DNA of 64,000 nt from an uncultured Amylibacter sp. (GTDB lineage Bacteria > Pseudomonadota > Alphaproteobacteria > Rhodobacterales > Rhodobacteraceae). The notes beneath the pieces were generated by a model. It was not told the origin of the DNA and did not search any database. It worked only from the letters and a program-made list of their open reading frames with translations. Location: NCBI GenBank assembly GCA_959347345.1, contig OY365738.1, positions 2,070,501 through 2,134,500 of the forward strand. Reading direction: 5' to 3'. Within the stretch, counting starts at the first letter, position 1. Each line of letters starts with the position of its first letter. Shown here piece after piece: positions 26,898 to 35,950 of the stretch. A program made the position numbers and the translations under genes.

Positions 26898-28381
26898 TGA
26901 AAAACCACGCTGACATTATTATTTTGGGCTCTGGTAACGCCGCCCTTTGCGCTGGTCTTGCCGCGATTGAACGCGGTGCGCGGGTTTTAATCCTTGAAAA
27001 AGCCGACAAAGAACTGGCGGGTGGCAATTCCAAATATACGGCTGGGGCAATGCGTTTCACCTATAATAATAAAGCCGATTTAATGCCTTTACTGGCAAAT
27101 CCTACCGACCCGCGTTTGGCGAAAACCGATTTTTCCACCTATACCAAAACCCAATTCCAAACCGATTTGTTAAAGTTTAATGGCGGGCGAGAGCTCAGCC
27201 CCGAACAACATGCCTTGATTGATGATTCTTATCAAACGATGCTTTGGTTGGCGCAAAACGGTGTTAAGTTTGAACCCATTTACTCCCGCCAATCGTTTGA
27301 AAAAAACGGGCGGGCGGTGTTTTGGGGTGGATTGACTCTGGCAGCCAAAGGCGAAGGCGTCGGGCTGGTGGAGGCAGAGCTGGCGGTTTTCACGCAAAAA
27401 GGCGGGCAGATTTATTACGGATGCGAAGGCGTGGAATTGATTTGCCAAAATAACCGCGTTATTGGGATTATTGCACAAACCCCCGATGGCGTAAAAGAAT
27501 ACTTTGCCGATGCGGTTATCCTTGGCTCTGGCGGGTTTGAAGCAAGCACCGCCCTGCGCCAAAAATACCTTGGGGCGGATTGGGGACGGGCAAAAGTTCG
27601 CGGCACCCCGCATAATACTGGGCAAGGATTGCAGATGGCGCTTGCTCTGGGCGCACAGGAATATGGGTTTTTCCAAAACTGCCACGCTACGCCGATGGAT
27701 TTATATATGAAGGATTTTGGCAATTTGAATATCCCGCATTTGGAACGCAAGAACTACCGCAAGATTTGTTATTTTCTGGGGATTATGCTGAATGCCAAGG
27801 GGCAGAGGTTTGTTGATGAAGGGATTGATTTCCGCAATTATACTTATGCTCAGTTTGGGCGGGCGATTTTACAGCAACCGAATCAGTTTGCTTGGCAGAT
27901 TTTTGATGCCAAGGTGGCGGATTTGCTTTATGAAGAATATCGGTTTGACGATGCGCATTTTATTACAGCGGAGTGTTTGGATGATTTGATAGCACGGCTG
28001 GACGGGGTGGATTCGCACACCGCCACCCAAACGATTGCCGCGTTTAATGCCGCCGTGGATACGGGGCGGGCGTTTGACCCAACGATAAAAGACGGTAGGG
28101 CGACGCGGGGTTTGCCCTTGGCGAAATCCAACTGGGCGCAAGCCTTGGACACACCGCCCTTCACCGCCTATCCTGTGACTTGTGGCATTACTTTTACCTA
28201 TGGCGGGCTAAAGGTGGATGAGAGTGGGGCGGTTTTGCGTCCCGATGGACGCGCGATTGCTGGGCTTTACGCCTGTGGTGAGCTGGTTGGTGGCGTGTTT
28301 GCAGAGGGCTATCCAGGCGGGTCTGGTTTGACCTCTGGCGCGGTGTTTGGCAGGCGGGCGGGGGCTGGTGCTGGGTTTTAG
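26897..28381 (+). CDS. TcuA-like FAD-dependent dehydrogenase (fumarate reductase flavoprotein family)
   Basis: The 494-residue flavoprotein has a dinucleotide-binding start IIILGSGNAALCAGLAA, the family segment AGGNSKYTAGAMRF near residues 41-54, ILGSGGFEAS near 211 and a C-terminal FAD-binding GLYACGELVGGVF near 455, followed by YPGGSGL. It resembles tricarballylate dehydrogenase TcuA, which oxidises tricarballylate to cis-aconitate, but this family is broad and the electron partner TcuB is absent here. The start is the ATG sharing one base with the LacI stop. The tricarboxylate genes at 31615-36714 lie close by and may be linked. Confidence 0.75.
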   Translation: MKNHADIIILGSGNAALCAGLAAIERGARVLILEKADKELAGGNSKYTAGAMRFTYNNKADLMPLLANPTDPRLAKTDFSTYTKTQFQTDLLKFNGGRELSPEQHALIDDSYQTMLWLAQNGVKFEPIYSRQSFEKNGRAVFWGGLTLAAKGEGVGLVEAELAVFTQKGGQIYYGCEGVELICQNNRVIGIIAQTPDGVKEYFADAVILGSGGFEASTALRQKYLGADWGRAKVRGTPHNTGQGLQMALALGAQEYGFFQNCHATPMDLYMKDFGNLNIPHLERKNYRKICYFLGIMLNAKGQRFVDEGIDFRNYTYAQFGRAILQQPNQFAWQIFDAKVADLLYEEYRFDDAHFITAECLDDLIARLDGVDSHTATQTIAAFNAAVDTGRAFDPTIKDGRATRGLPLAKSNWAQALDTPPFTAYPVTCGITFTYGGLKVDESGAVLRPDGRAIAGLYACGELVGGVFAEGYPGGSGLTSGAVFGRRAGAGAGF

Positions 28382-28458
28382 GGGTTAAGGATGAATGGTA
28401 ATTTTTTGCCCTTTATCGCCAATAAAGCAGGGTGTAAATCGGCAGGTAGAGTCATTGG

Positions 28459-29229
28459 CTACGCCGCCTCAACGGGTGGTTGTTTCGCCCCCGTCATAAA
28501 CGCCACGGCATCGGACATGCTATAATCTTTGGGATTAATCACACACAACCGCCGCCCCAAACGATGGATATGAATACGGTCAGCAACCTCAAACACATGC
28601 GGCATATTGTGCGAAATCAAAACAATCGGCAACCCCCGCGATTTCACATCAGCTATTAAATCCAGCACCTTTTGGCTCTCTTTTACGCCCAGCGCGGCCG
28701 TCGGCTCGTCCATAATCACAACGCGCGAGCCAAAGGCAGCAGCCCGCGCCACTGCCACACCTTGACGTTGCCCACCCGATAAAGTCTCCACGGCTTGGTT
28801 TATATTTTGAATAGTGGTTAGCCCAAGATCATTTAAATGCCGCCGCGCAATCGCTTGCATTTGTTTTTTATCCAAGGCACGAAACACCTGCCCCAAAATC
28901 CCCGCCTTGCGAATTTCACGCCCCATAAACATATTATCGGCAATGGACAGAGCAGGGCTTAACGCAAGGTTTTGATAAACGGTTTCAATCCCCGCTTTCC
29001 GTGCCTCCAAAGGCGAAGCAAACCGCACGGGTGCGCCGTTCATTAAAATTTCGCCCTCATCCACGCGAATCGCACCAGACAAGGCTTTTATGAGGGTGGA
29101 TTTGCCCGCGCCATTATCGCCAATAACACCCAAAACTTCCCCGCCATACAGGTCAAAATCCGCGCCATCCAAGGCAACAACACGCCCAAAGTTTTTCACC
29201 AATCCACGGGCTTTTAATACCAGTTCCAT
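28459..29229 (-). CDS. frcA: fructose ABC transporter ATPase, FrcA-like
   Basis: The 256-residue ATPase of the CUT2 class is single-domain rather than the duplicated RbsA form, as in FrcA. It has Walker A GDNGAGKS at residues 37-44, signature LSGGQRQGVAVARA and Walker B VVIMDEPTAALGV. I use the ATG at 29229, which shares one base with the permease stop. The operon order binding protein, permease, ATPase matches frcBCA; the frcK kinase found beside it in Sinorhizobium is not next in line here. Confidence 0.85.
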   Translation of the reverse strand: MELVLKARGLVKNFGRVVALDGADFDLYGGEVLGVIGDNGAGKSTLIKALSGAIRVDEGEILMNGAPVRFASPLEARKAGIETVYQNLALSPALSIADNMFMGREIRKAGILGQVFRALDKKQMQAIARRHLNDLGLTTIQNINQAVETLSGGQRQGVAVARAAAFGSRVVIMDEPTAALGVKESQKVLDLIADVKSRGLPIVLISHNMPHVFEVADRIHIHRLGRRLCVINPKDYSMSDAVAFMTGAKQPPVEAA

Positions 29230-30275
29230 TATGCCGAGACCTTTCGTATCCACTGATCAATCGCCACCGCGATAATAATGAGCCAGCCAATGGCAAAAAC
29301 CTGCCATTGCACATCCAGCCCTGCTTGGCGCAACCCTGCCTCAAACACGCCGACAATCAGCGCACCGAATAGGGGTCCAAGGATAGAGCCGCGCCCACCA
29401 AACAAAGACACTCCGCCGATAACCACGGCGGTGATAGATTGCAAATTCGCCTCGCCAAAGGAATTGGGCGAAACAGAGCCAACACGACCAATAGACGACC
29501 ATGCCGCCAGCGCACAAATCGCCCCCGCAACCATATAAACCGTGGTTAATTGGCGGTTTGTGCGGATGCCTGATAGCGTCGCTGCCTCTGCATCATCGCC
29601 GACCGCATAAACATGCCGCCCCCATGCGGTTTTATTCAAAACATACCACAGCACGGCAAAGGTCATAAACATCAGCACAGAGCCATAGGTGATTTTTGTC
29701 CCCCAAACCAAAAACCCTCCGCCGAAGAATTTTAATAAAGGCGCAATCATATCCACGTCTTGACTGCGGATGGATTGCGAGCCAGTCAGCAACCGATTGG
29801 TTGCCAGAAATATACTCCATGTTCCCAAGGTTACGATAAAGGGGGGTAGCTTCAGGCGTGCCACGAAAAACCCATTCAGCCCGCCACAGAATACCCCCAG
29901 AGCGAATCCCAACGCTATCGCCAAAGGCGTGGGTACGCCGATATGCACCGCCAGTTTGCCCATGATAACGGCGACCAGCACCATAATCGCGCCGACCGAT
30001 AAATCAATCCCCGCGGTTAGGATAATCAAGGCTTGGGCGGCCGCCAGAATGCCGATGATGGAAACTTGTTGCAGGATAAGCGACATATTATACGGGTTAA
30101 AAAACCGCCCCCCGACAACAAAGCCAAACACCGCCAAGGATAGGAATAGGATAAAAACAGGTACGACCGTGGGATAGGCGTGAAGGAAATGCTGCAAACG
30201 TGCCAGCATCGTTCGGGGCGCGGTGTCAAAAGCGGCGGTTTTATCGGGGGAATTATGTGCCAAAGGATTTTGCAT
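29229..30275 (-). CDS. frcC: fructose ABC transporter permease, FrcC-like
   Basis: The 348-residue CUT2 permease has about nine membrane segments and the RbsC-family signatures GIDLSVGAIM near residue 108 and GDDAEAATLSGI near 225. Further on, VIGGVSLFGGRGSILGPL lies near 288. An N-terminal cytoplasmic extension of about 35 residues precedes the first segment. It is separated from the binding-protein gene by a terminator-like hairpin. Confidence 0.87.
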   Translation of the reverse strand: MQNPLAHNSPDKTAAFDTAPRTMLARLQHFLHAYPTVVPVFILFLSLAVFGFVVGGRFFNPYNMSLILQQVSIIGILAAAQALIILTAGIDLSVGAIMVLVAVIMGKLAVHIGVPTPLAIALGFALGVFCGGLNGFFVARLKLPPFIVTLGTWSIFLATNRLLTGSQSIRSQDVDMIAPLLKFFGGGFLVWGTKITYGSVLMFMTFAVLWYVLNKTAWGRHVYAVGDDAEAATLSGIRTNRQLTTVYMVAGAICALAAWSSIGRVGSVSPNSFGEANLQSITAVVIGGVSLFGGRGSILGPLFGALIVGVFEAGLRQAGLDVQWQVFAIGWLIIIAVAIDQWIRKVSA

Positions 30276-30322
30276 CGTTTTAGATTATCGGTTATTACGG
30301 AGTTTCAAATTAAATAAAAACA

Positions 30323-30346
30323 GCAGGGGCGACTTCCCGCCCCTGC
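30323..30346 (-). terminator. terminator-like hairpin after the fructose binding-protein gene
   Basis: GCAGGGGCG at 30323-30331 pairs with CGCCCCTGC at 30338-30346 around a 6-base loop. On the minus strand it is followed by TGTTTTTATTT. It sits in the 89-base gap between frcB and frcC and repeats the pattern seen behind the other binding-protein genes. Confidence 0.78.
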
Positions 30347-30364
30347 CTTTATTTTATGACAGGC

Positions 30365-31384
30365 TTAACCCCAGCATTTTTTCAAACCCTCAGCCGTGGT
30401 AAGGCTTGGGATTCCACTGACGGGTTGGTCTGTAATCAGCTCTACCCCTGTGTTAAAGAATTCCAACCCAGGTGAATTTTGCGGTTTTGTCCCAGATTCA
30501 GCCCAAGTTTTAATGGCTTCCATACCTTTTGATGCCATCAGCAAGGGGAATTGCATGGCTGTCGCGCCAATCACACCCTCTGCCACATTTTGCACACCCG
30601 GACAACCACCATCAACCGACACGATTAAAACATCGTTCTCGCGCCCTGCGGCCTTTAGGGCTTCATAAGCACCCGCCGCGGCAGGTTCGTTAATGGTATA
30701 GACGACATTCACACCCGCATCAACCTGCAATAGGTTTTCCATCGCGGTGCGTCCGCCTTCTTCGTTACCACTGGTGACATCGTTGCCAACGATACGGGGA
30801 TCGTCTTCATCCCCAATATCGGTTGGGTCTTTGATATCAACGCCAAAGCCTTGCAGAAAGCCGTTGTTACGCAGGTAATCCACGCTGACTTCTGCTGGGC
30901 TTAAATCCAGCATAGCGATTTTGGCATTGGCCGCATCCGCGCCCATTTTTGCATTTGCCCATTGCCCGATTAACTCGCCCGCCTTGAAGTTATCCGTGGC
31001 AAAAGTAGCATCGGCCGCATCGGCAGGATCAAGCGGAGTATCCAGCGCAATCACCAAAATACCACGCTCACGCGCCTGTTGCAAAATCGGCACAACGTCA
31101 GAGGTGGAGGCAGTGATAAGAATCCCATGCACGCCAGAGGCTATACAGCTCTCCACCGCCGCGATTTGGGTTTCGACATCGCCGTCCAGCTTACCCGCGA
31201 AGGTTTGCAATTTAATGCCATGTTGGGCGGCGGCGGCCTGTGCGCCCTCTTTCATTTTCACGAAAAACGGGTTGGTATCGGTTTTTGTAATCAAACAAGC
31301 CCCGATATCTTGCGCCAATACAGGGGCGGTCAGCCCCAGGGTTAAGGTTGCCCCAATCAGGGCGGTTTTCATTGTTTTTAACAT
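30365..31384 (-). CDS. frcB: fructose ABC transporter binding protein, FrcB-like
   Basis: The 339-residue periplasmic protein has a signal peptide ending PVLA before QDIG. The mature start [18 protein letters not shown], the [16 protein letters not shown] segment near residue 125, [14 protein letters not shown] near 200 and the C-terminal CWG are all features I recall of FrcB. Fructose is the known main ligand of FrcB, with mannose and ribose also bound. It opens the frc operon and is divergent from the tctC gene. A second possible start lies four codons in (31372). Confidence 0.87.
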   Translation of the reverse strand: MLKTMKTALIGATLTLGLTAPVLAQDIGACLITKTDTNPFFVKMKEGAQAAAAQHGIKLQTFAGKLDGDVETQIAAVESCIASGVHGILITASTSDVVPILQQARERGILVIALDTPLDPADAADATFATDNFKAGELIGQWANAKMGADAANAKIAMLDLSPAEVSVDYLRNNGFLQGFGVDIKDPTDIGDEDDPRIVGNDVTSGNEEGGRTAMENLLQVDAGVNVVYTINEPAAAGAYEALKAAGRENDVLIVSVDGGCPGVQNVAEGVIGATAMQFPLLMASKGMEAIKTWAESGTKPQNSPGLEFFNTGVELITDQPVSGIPSLTTAEGLKKCWG

Positions 31385-31614
31385 TGTTTTCTCTCTTGTT
31401 AAGTTTAATATGGGACGCGAAATTGCCCCCCATTTTCAAACGCTAGTGTGAATGGGCGGGTGTGTCAAGTGCGTTTTTTATTTTTATTTGGGGGGAATGG
31501 TAATTTTTTTACCTTTTTTCCACTTTCCCCCTTGCAATATGTTTGATAAATCCCCTAAACTGCCCATTGGGGGGAAACCCTCACTTATTAAAAACTGCAT
31601 AAAGGAGATTTGAA
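31385..31614. promoter_or_regulatory. divergent promoter region frcB/tctC
   Basis: This 230-base gap holds a candidate plus-strand promoter TTGCAA (31532-31537), an 18-base spacer and TAAACT (31556-31561). Upstream of it is the inverted repeat GGTAA-TTTTT-TTACC at 31499-31513, a possible GntR- or other dimer site. CCCATT and AATGGG flank 31429-31456. A clear AAAGGAGA ribosome binding site precedes the tctC ATG. No gene is visible. Confidence 0.4.
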
Positions 31615-32691
31615 ATGCATATAAATAAAACACTAGCAATCCTCGGCGCGACAGCCGTTTTTGCGACCGCCAGCCATGCCCAAGTGGATATGTCCGGCAA
31701 AACCGTGGAATGGACAATTCCATTTTCTGAAACGGGTGGCTCTGCCAAATGGGCGAACTTTTTCGCACCCCTGTTATCCGAAGCCCTGCCCGGCAACCCA
31801 ACGGTTGTTGTGAATTTTCTACCTGGCGCGGGCTCTACCAAAGGCGCGAACTGGTTTCAACAGCAATCAAACGGCGATGGCACGGTTTTATTCGGCTCTT
31901 CTGGTTCAACCCAATTCCCCTATCTTTTGGGCGACCCACGGGTGAAATATGAATACAAAGACTGGAACCCCGTGATGGCAACAGGCACGGGCGGTGTCGC
32001 CTATCTGAACGCCAAAGATGGGGCGTTATTTGACGGCTCTGCCAACGCGTTGCAGGGCAAAGCCTTTATCTATGGCTCGCAAGGGGCGACGCGTCTTGAT
32101 CTGGTGCCGTTATTGGCGTGGCAAATGCTGGGGATGAAGGTCGAGCCCGTGTTTGGTATTGAAGGTCGCGGCGATGGTCGTTTGATGTTTGAGAGAGGCG
32201 AAGCCACGATTGATTATCAAACCACCTCTGGCTATTTGGGCGGTTCTGCCCAACTGGTTGAGGCAGGAACAGCCGTTGCCATGATGACTTGGGGATCGCT
32301 GGATGCCAACGGTAATATCGTGCGTGACCCAACTTTCCCCGATATCCCAACCTTCAAAGAAGTCTGTGAAAAGACCGATGGATGTGAAACAAAGGGCGAG
32401 GCTTGGGATGCGTGGAAAGCGTTTTTCGTGGCTGGATTTCCATCACAGAAAATCGCGTTTTTACCCAAAAACACCGACCAAGCCGTTATTGATACTTTCG
32501 TGAAGGCTTTTGCCAAGGTGAAAGCTCGCCCCGATTTTGCTGAGATTTCGGCAAAACACGTGGGCAAATACCCGATGTATGTTGGCGGGGAGGCAGAAAC
32601 TGCACTGGGTGTGGCAACAACTGTTCCCGCGTCGGCAAAAACTTTCGTAACCGATTGGTTGCGTGATGCATACGGTGTGGAATTTAAGTAA
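31615..32691 (+). CDS. tripartite tricarboxylate transporter binding protein (TctC-like)
   Basis: The 358-residue periplasmic binding protein of the Bug/TctC class has a signal peptide ending SHA before QVDMSG. It has the family ligand loop PFSETGGSAKWANFF and the NFLPGAGSTKGANWF segment near residues 66-80. The start has a strong ribosome binding site. It carries a carboxylate ligand to the membrane protein encoded just downstream, with a terminator-like hairpin between the two. The ligand is probably a di- or tricarboxylate, given PrpF next door. Confidence 0.85.
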   Translation: MHINKTLAILGATAVFATASHAQVDMSGKTVEWTIPFSETGGSAKWANFFAPLLSEALPGNPTVVVNFLPGAGSTKGANWFQQQSNGDGTVLFGSSGSTQFPYLLGDPRVKYEYKDWNPVMATGTGGVAYLNAKDGALFDGSANALQGKAFIYGSQGATRLDLVPLLAWQMLGMKVEPVFGIEGRGDGRLMFERGEATIDYQTTSGYLGGSAQLVEAGTAVAMMTWGSLDANGNIVRDPTFPDIPTFKEVCEKTDGCETKGEAWDAWKAFFVAGFPSQKIAFLPKNTDQAVIDTFVKAFAKVKARPDFAEISAKHVGKYPMYVGGEAETALGVATTVPASAKTFVTDWLRDAYGVEFK

Positions 32692-32716
32692 GGGTTTTTA
32701 AACCCGTAAGCCCAAA

Positions 32717-32746
32717 CCTCGCCAGATTTGTCTGGCGGGGTTTTTT
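32717..32746 (+). terminator. intrinsic-terminator-like hairpin after the tctC gene
   Basis: CCTCGCCAGA at 32717-32726 pairs with TCTGGCGGGG at 32731-32740 with one G-U pair and a TTTG loop, followed by six T at 32741-32746. It lies between the binding-protein gene and the tctAB fusion, so it should reduce but not abolish expression of the membrane gene. Confidence 0.85.
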
Positions 32747-32783
32747 GCAAGATTTTTTTATTGTATCCGAAAGGAGCGGTTTC

Positions 32784-34817
32784 ATGGACATTTTTATCCA
32801 AGCCATACCTGCGTTGTTGGAGGCTTTTGCCCTCATCGGGCAACCCGTCGTTCTGGGCTATCTGGTATTGGGTGTGGTGATGGGGCTGTGTATTGGCGTG
32901 TTTCCCGGGCTCGGCGGGATTGTCGGATTGTCGTTATTGTTGCCGTTTATGTTTGGCATGGACCCGATTTTGGGACTGGCATTGATGATTGGCATGGTCG
33001 CGGTCGTGCCAACCTCTGATACTTTTGCCTCTGTTTTGATGGGGATTCCTGGCTCTTCCGCATCGCAAGCCACGGTGCTGGATGGTTTCCCTTTGGCGAA
33101 AAAAGGACAGGCGGCGCGTGCCCTATCCGCCGCCTTTGCGTCATCGTTATTCGGTGGGCTGATGGGCGCGTCCTTTCTTACCATTTTTATTCTTGTCGCG
33201 CGGCCGATTGTGCTATCCTTTGGTCTGCCAGAGCTGTTGATGATGACTATTTTGGGTCTATCCATGGTGGCGATTTTGGCTGGGCGTGTGGCGATAAAAG
33301 GGATTGCCGCGGCGGGTTTGGGCATTATGCTCGGCACGATAGGCGAGTCTGATGCGGGTGGTAGCCTACGTATGGCCAGCTATGACATTCCGTATTTGAC
33401 CGATGGATTTAAGCTGGTGATTGTCGGTTTGGGGATTTTTGCCATACCCGAAATCATTGCCCTCCTACGCCAAGATCGCGCGATTTCGCGGGTATCCATC
33501 CTTGGCACGGGTTGGCTGGATGGGATAAAGGATTGGTGGCAAAATATCTGGCTATCGCTGCGCTGTTCTATCATTGGCGTGGTTGTCGGGGTGATTCCTG
33601 GGCTGGGCGGTTCGGTTGTTGATTGGATAGCCTATGGGCATACCGTGCAATCCACCAAGGATAAATCGGGGTTTGGCAAAGGCGAGATTCGCGGGGTTAT
33701 TGGACCAGAAAGCTCTAACAACGCCAAGGAAGGCGGCGGGCTGGTGCCGACCCTTTTGTTTGGGATTCCGGGCTCTGGCTCTATGGCGATTTTTATTGGC
33801 GCGGTTGCGCTTTTGGGAAGCGGTTCAATAGAGGTTGGCCCCAACATGTTAAAAGACAATTTGAATTTCACCTATTCCATTGTTTGGCTTTTGGCACTGG
33901 CAAATGTGGTTGGCACGGTGCTGTGTATTATTGCCACACCGATGATTGCCAAGATGACAACAATACGATTTACCCTTATCGCGCCGTTTTTGTTTATGCT
34001 GATTTCCTTTGCCGCCTTTCAATCGGGGCAGAGCTTTGGCGATTTGGTTGCCTTGTTTGGCATTGGCTTGCTGGGGATTTTCCTGCGCCGATTTGATTGG
34101 TCGCGCCCCGCGTTTTTGATTGGCTTTGTCCTATCCGAACCCGTTGAAAAATTTACTAACCAAGCCTTTCAAATCGCGCGGTTTCGGTTTCGGGATGGGT
34201 TTGATACGGGCATAGAATATATCTTTAGCCCGATTGTCATTGTTCTTATTATTATCACGGTTTTATCCGTGGTGCTGGGCTTACGCCAAGCCAAATCAAT
34301 TCTGGCAGAGGGCGAAGTGCGCTCTGGTGGCAAACGCGCGCCTTTCGTGTTTTTGGCGGTTATTATGAGCTATCTTATCGCCGCCTATTGGAACGCCGCA
34401 CTGATTAATGACCGTTTAATCGGTGATAAAATCATCCCGATGGTGATTGCTGGAATTGCTTTAGTCTGCTGTGTTTTGATGATGATAAAAATGATTCGCG
34501 CCCCCGAATCAGACCCTATTTTTGCCGATAGAGACTATGGTGCGGATGCCTCCACTGGGCACGGGCTTTGGTCAACACTGGCGTGGTTTGGCGGGTTGTT
34601 GGTGATGAGCGGACTGTTCGGATTTATCCTAGCACTGGGTGTGTTTTTAATTGGATTCTTTCGCCTGCGGGCGGGGTTAGGCTGGCACCGCACGATACTT
34701 TTATCCCTATTAGGGATTGCTTTTATTTGCTTTATGGCGTGGGTGTTAAATCGCGATTTTCCCCCTGGTCTGTTACAAAATTACCTTACCTTGCCTTGGC
34801 CTTTGGGAGGACCATAA
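32784..34817 (+). CDS. fused TctA-TctB tricarboxylate transporter membrane protein
   Basis: The 677-residue inner-membrane protein has a TctA part (about residues 1-500, with GVFPGLGGIVGLSLLLPFMF near 40, TFASVLMGIPGSSASQATV near 82 and the repeated FGIPGSGSMAIFI near 330). A TctB-like part with four hydrophobic segments follows from about 515 to the end. In most systems the two are separate genes. I chose ATG 32784 because GGAGCGG precedes it; the 13 residues encoded upstream lie behind no ribosome site. With TctC it makes a complete tripartite transporter. Confidence 0.88.
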   Translation: MDIFIQAIPALLEAFALIGQPVVLGYLVLGVVMGLCIGVFPGLGGIVGLSLLLPFMFGMDPILGLALMIGMVAVVPTSDTFASVLMGIPGSSASQATVLDGFPLAKKGQAARALSAAFASSLFGGLMGASFLTIFILVARPIVLSFGLPELLMMTILGLSMVAILAGRVAIKGIAAAGLGIMLGTIGESDAGGSLRMASYDIPYLTDGFKLVIVGLGIFAIPEIIALLRQDRAISRVSILGTGWLDGIKDWWQNIWLSLRCSIIGVVVGVIPGLGGSVVDWIAYGHTVQSTKDKSGFGKGEIRGVIGPESSNNAKEGGGLVPTLLFGIPGSGSMAIFIGAVALLGSGSIEVGPNMLKDNLNFTYSIVWLLALANVVGTVLCIIATPMIAKMTTIRFTLIAPFLFMLISFAAFQSGQSFGDLVALFGIGLLGIFLRRFDWSRPAFLIGFVLSEPVEKFTNQAFQIARFRFRDGFDTGIEYIFSPIVIVLIIITVLSVVLGLRQAKSILAEGEVRSGGKRAPFVFLAVIMSYLIAAYWNAALINDRLIGDKIIPMVIAGIALVCCVLMMIKMIRAPESDPIFADRDYGADASTGHGLWSTLAWFGGLLVMSGLFGFILALGVFLIGFFRLRAGLGWHRTILLSLLGIAFICFMAWVLNRDFPPGLLQNYLTLPWPLGGP

Positions 34818-34819
34818 AA

Positions 34820-35950
34820 ATGAATCCGCCAAACTATCATCCGCAAAAACATATCCCGTGTTTGTTTATGCGTGGGGGGACTTCGCGTGGGCCTTATTTT
34901 AATCGCGGTGATTTACCGCAGGATTTGACGGCTTTATCACGAGTTTTAATCGCGGCGGTGGGGGCGGGGCATCCGCTCAATATTGATGGGATAGGCGGTG
35001 GCAATCCAGTAACAACAAAGGTTGCGATGTTATCAAAATCGAGTGATAGCTGGGCGGATATTGATTATTTCTTTGCCCAAGTCGCGCCCGATAAACCGTC
35101 TGTAGATTACGCCCCGACCTGTGGCAATATCCTATCCGCCGTTGGACCAGCCGCCCTAGAAATGGGATTAGTGGAAATGGCGGGCGACACAACACCTATA
35201 AAAATCCTCAGCACAAACACTGGTGCACGGATAGAGGCAATTGTGCAAACCCCCCTTGTCGCGGGCGAGCGGGTGGTCAATTATGCTGGCACGGCAGAAA
35301 TTGCGGGGGTGCCGAATACCGCCGCACCCGTGATTTTGAATTTTATGGATGTTGTCGGGTCTAAAACAGGACACCTGTTTCCCACGGGCAAACCGATGGA
35401 TATGATTGATGGAATTGCCCTGACTTGTATTGATGTCGCCATGCCGATGGTGATTGGACGGGCGTGCGATTTCGGTATAACAGGCTATGAAACACAGGCA
35501 GAGTTAGACGCGAATTCCGCCCTATTCGCGCGGTTTGAACCCTTGCGGATTAAGGCAGGGATGATGATGGGTTTGGGCAATGCCGATACGCTGGCAAAAT
35601 CGGTTGTGCCGAAATTCGCTCTGCTGGCAGAACCGCAAAAAGACGGCGCGGTGGCGGCTCGGTATTTTATGCCTTGGAAGACGCATCCGTCCTATGCGGT
35701 AACGGGGTCTATCTGCACGGGTGCGTGTTTATTGGCGCAAGGTACGGTGGGTGCGGGGGTGGCGCGACTGCCACAAGGAAACCCCGCACAGATAAAAATA
35801 GAACACCCAAGTGGTTTGATTGATGTCGTATTTGATTATAGCCAAGTGGGCGGGTTTTCTTTGCACTCGGCGGGGTTATTGCGCACGGCACGGAAATTAT
35901 TTTCAGGGGATATTTGCATTCCAGCAAACGCGTGGGAAGACGGATGTTAG
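34820..35950 (+). CDS. PrpF-family isomerase (methylaconitate/oxalomesaconate tautomerase type)
   Basis: The 376-residue protein has the diaminopimelate epimerase-like fold of PrpF. Landmarks are the start CLFMRGGTSRGPYF at about residues 14-27, CGNILSAVGPAALEMG near 105 and FPTGKPMDMIDGI near 195. Family members move a double bond or interconvert cis/trans forms of tricarboxylates such as methylaconitate or oxalomesaconate. The true start is the ATG at 34820 behind GGGAGG, two bases after the transporter stop; the frame is open upstream only because of overlap. The substrate is probably what TctABC imports. Confidence 0.85.
   Translation: MNPPNYHPQKHIPCLFMRGGTSRGPYFNRGDLPQDLTALSRVLIAAVGAGHPLNIDGIGGGNPVTTKVAMLSKSSDSWADIDYFFAQVAPDKPSVDYAPTCGNILSAVGPAALEMGLVEMAGDTTPIKILSTNTGARIEAIVQTPLVAGERVVNYAGTAEIAGVPNTAAPVILNFMDVVGSKTGHLFPTGKPMDMIDGIALTCIDVAMPMVIGRACDFGITGYETQAELDANSALFARFEPLRIKAGMMMGLGNADTLAKSVVPKFALLAEPQKDGAVAARYFMPWKTHPSYAVTGSICTGACLLAQGTVGAGVARLPQGNPAQIKIEHPSGLIDVVFDYSQVGGFSLHSAGLLRTARKLFSGDICIPANAWEDGC

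Noticed and set aside
28394..28410. Second copy of the GGTAA-T5 inverted repeat after the TcuA-like gene
   Set aside because: GGTAATTTTTTGCCC lacks the right half-site, and the spot is between convergent gene ends where an operator is unlikely.
32858..33337. Long antisense frame in the tctAB gene (159 codons)
   Set aside because: It is rich in P, S, I and K with no domain, has no ribosome site and lies opposite a well-supported membrane protein; it is a codon-bias shadow, like many others in this window.
34568..34819. N-terminal extension of PrpF by 84 residues
   Set aside because: The extra frame overlaps the end of the transporter gene, and the PrpF family starts at CLFMRGGTSRG; a good ribosome site precedes ATG 34820.
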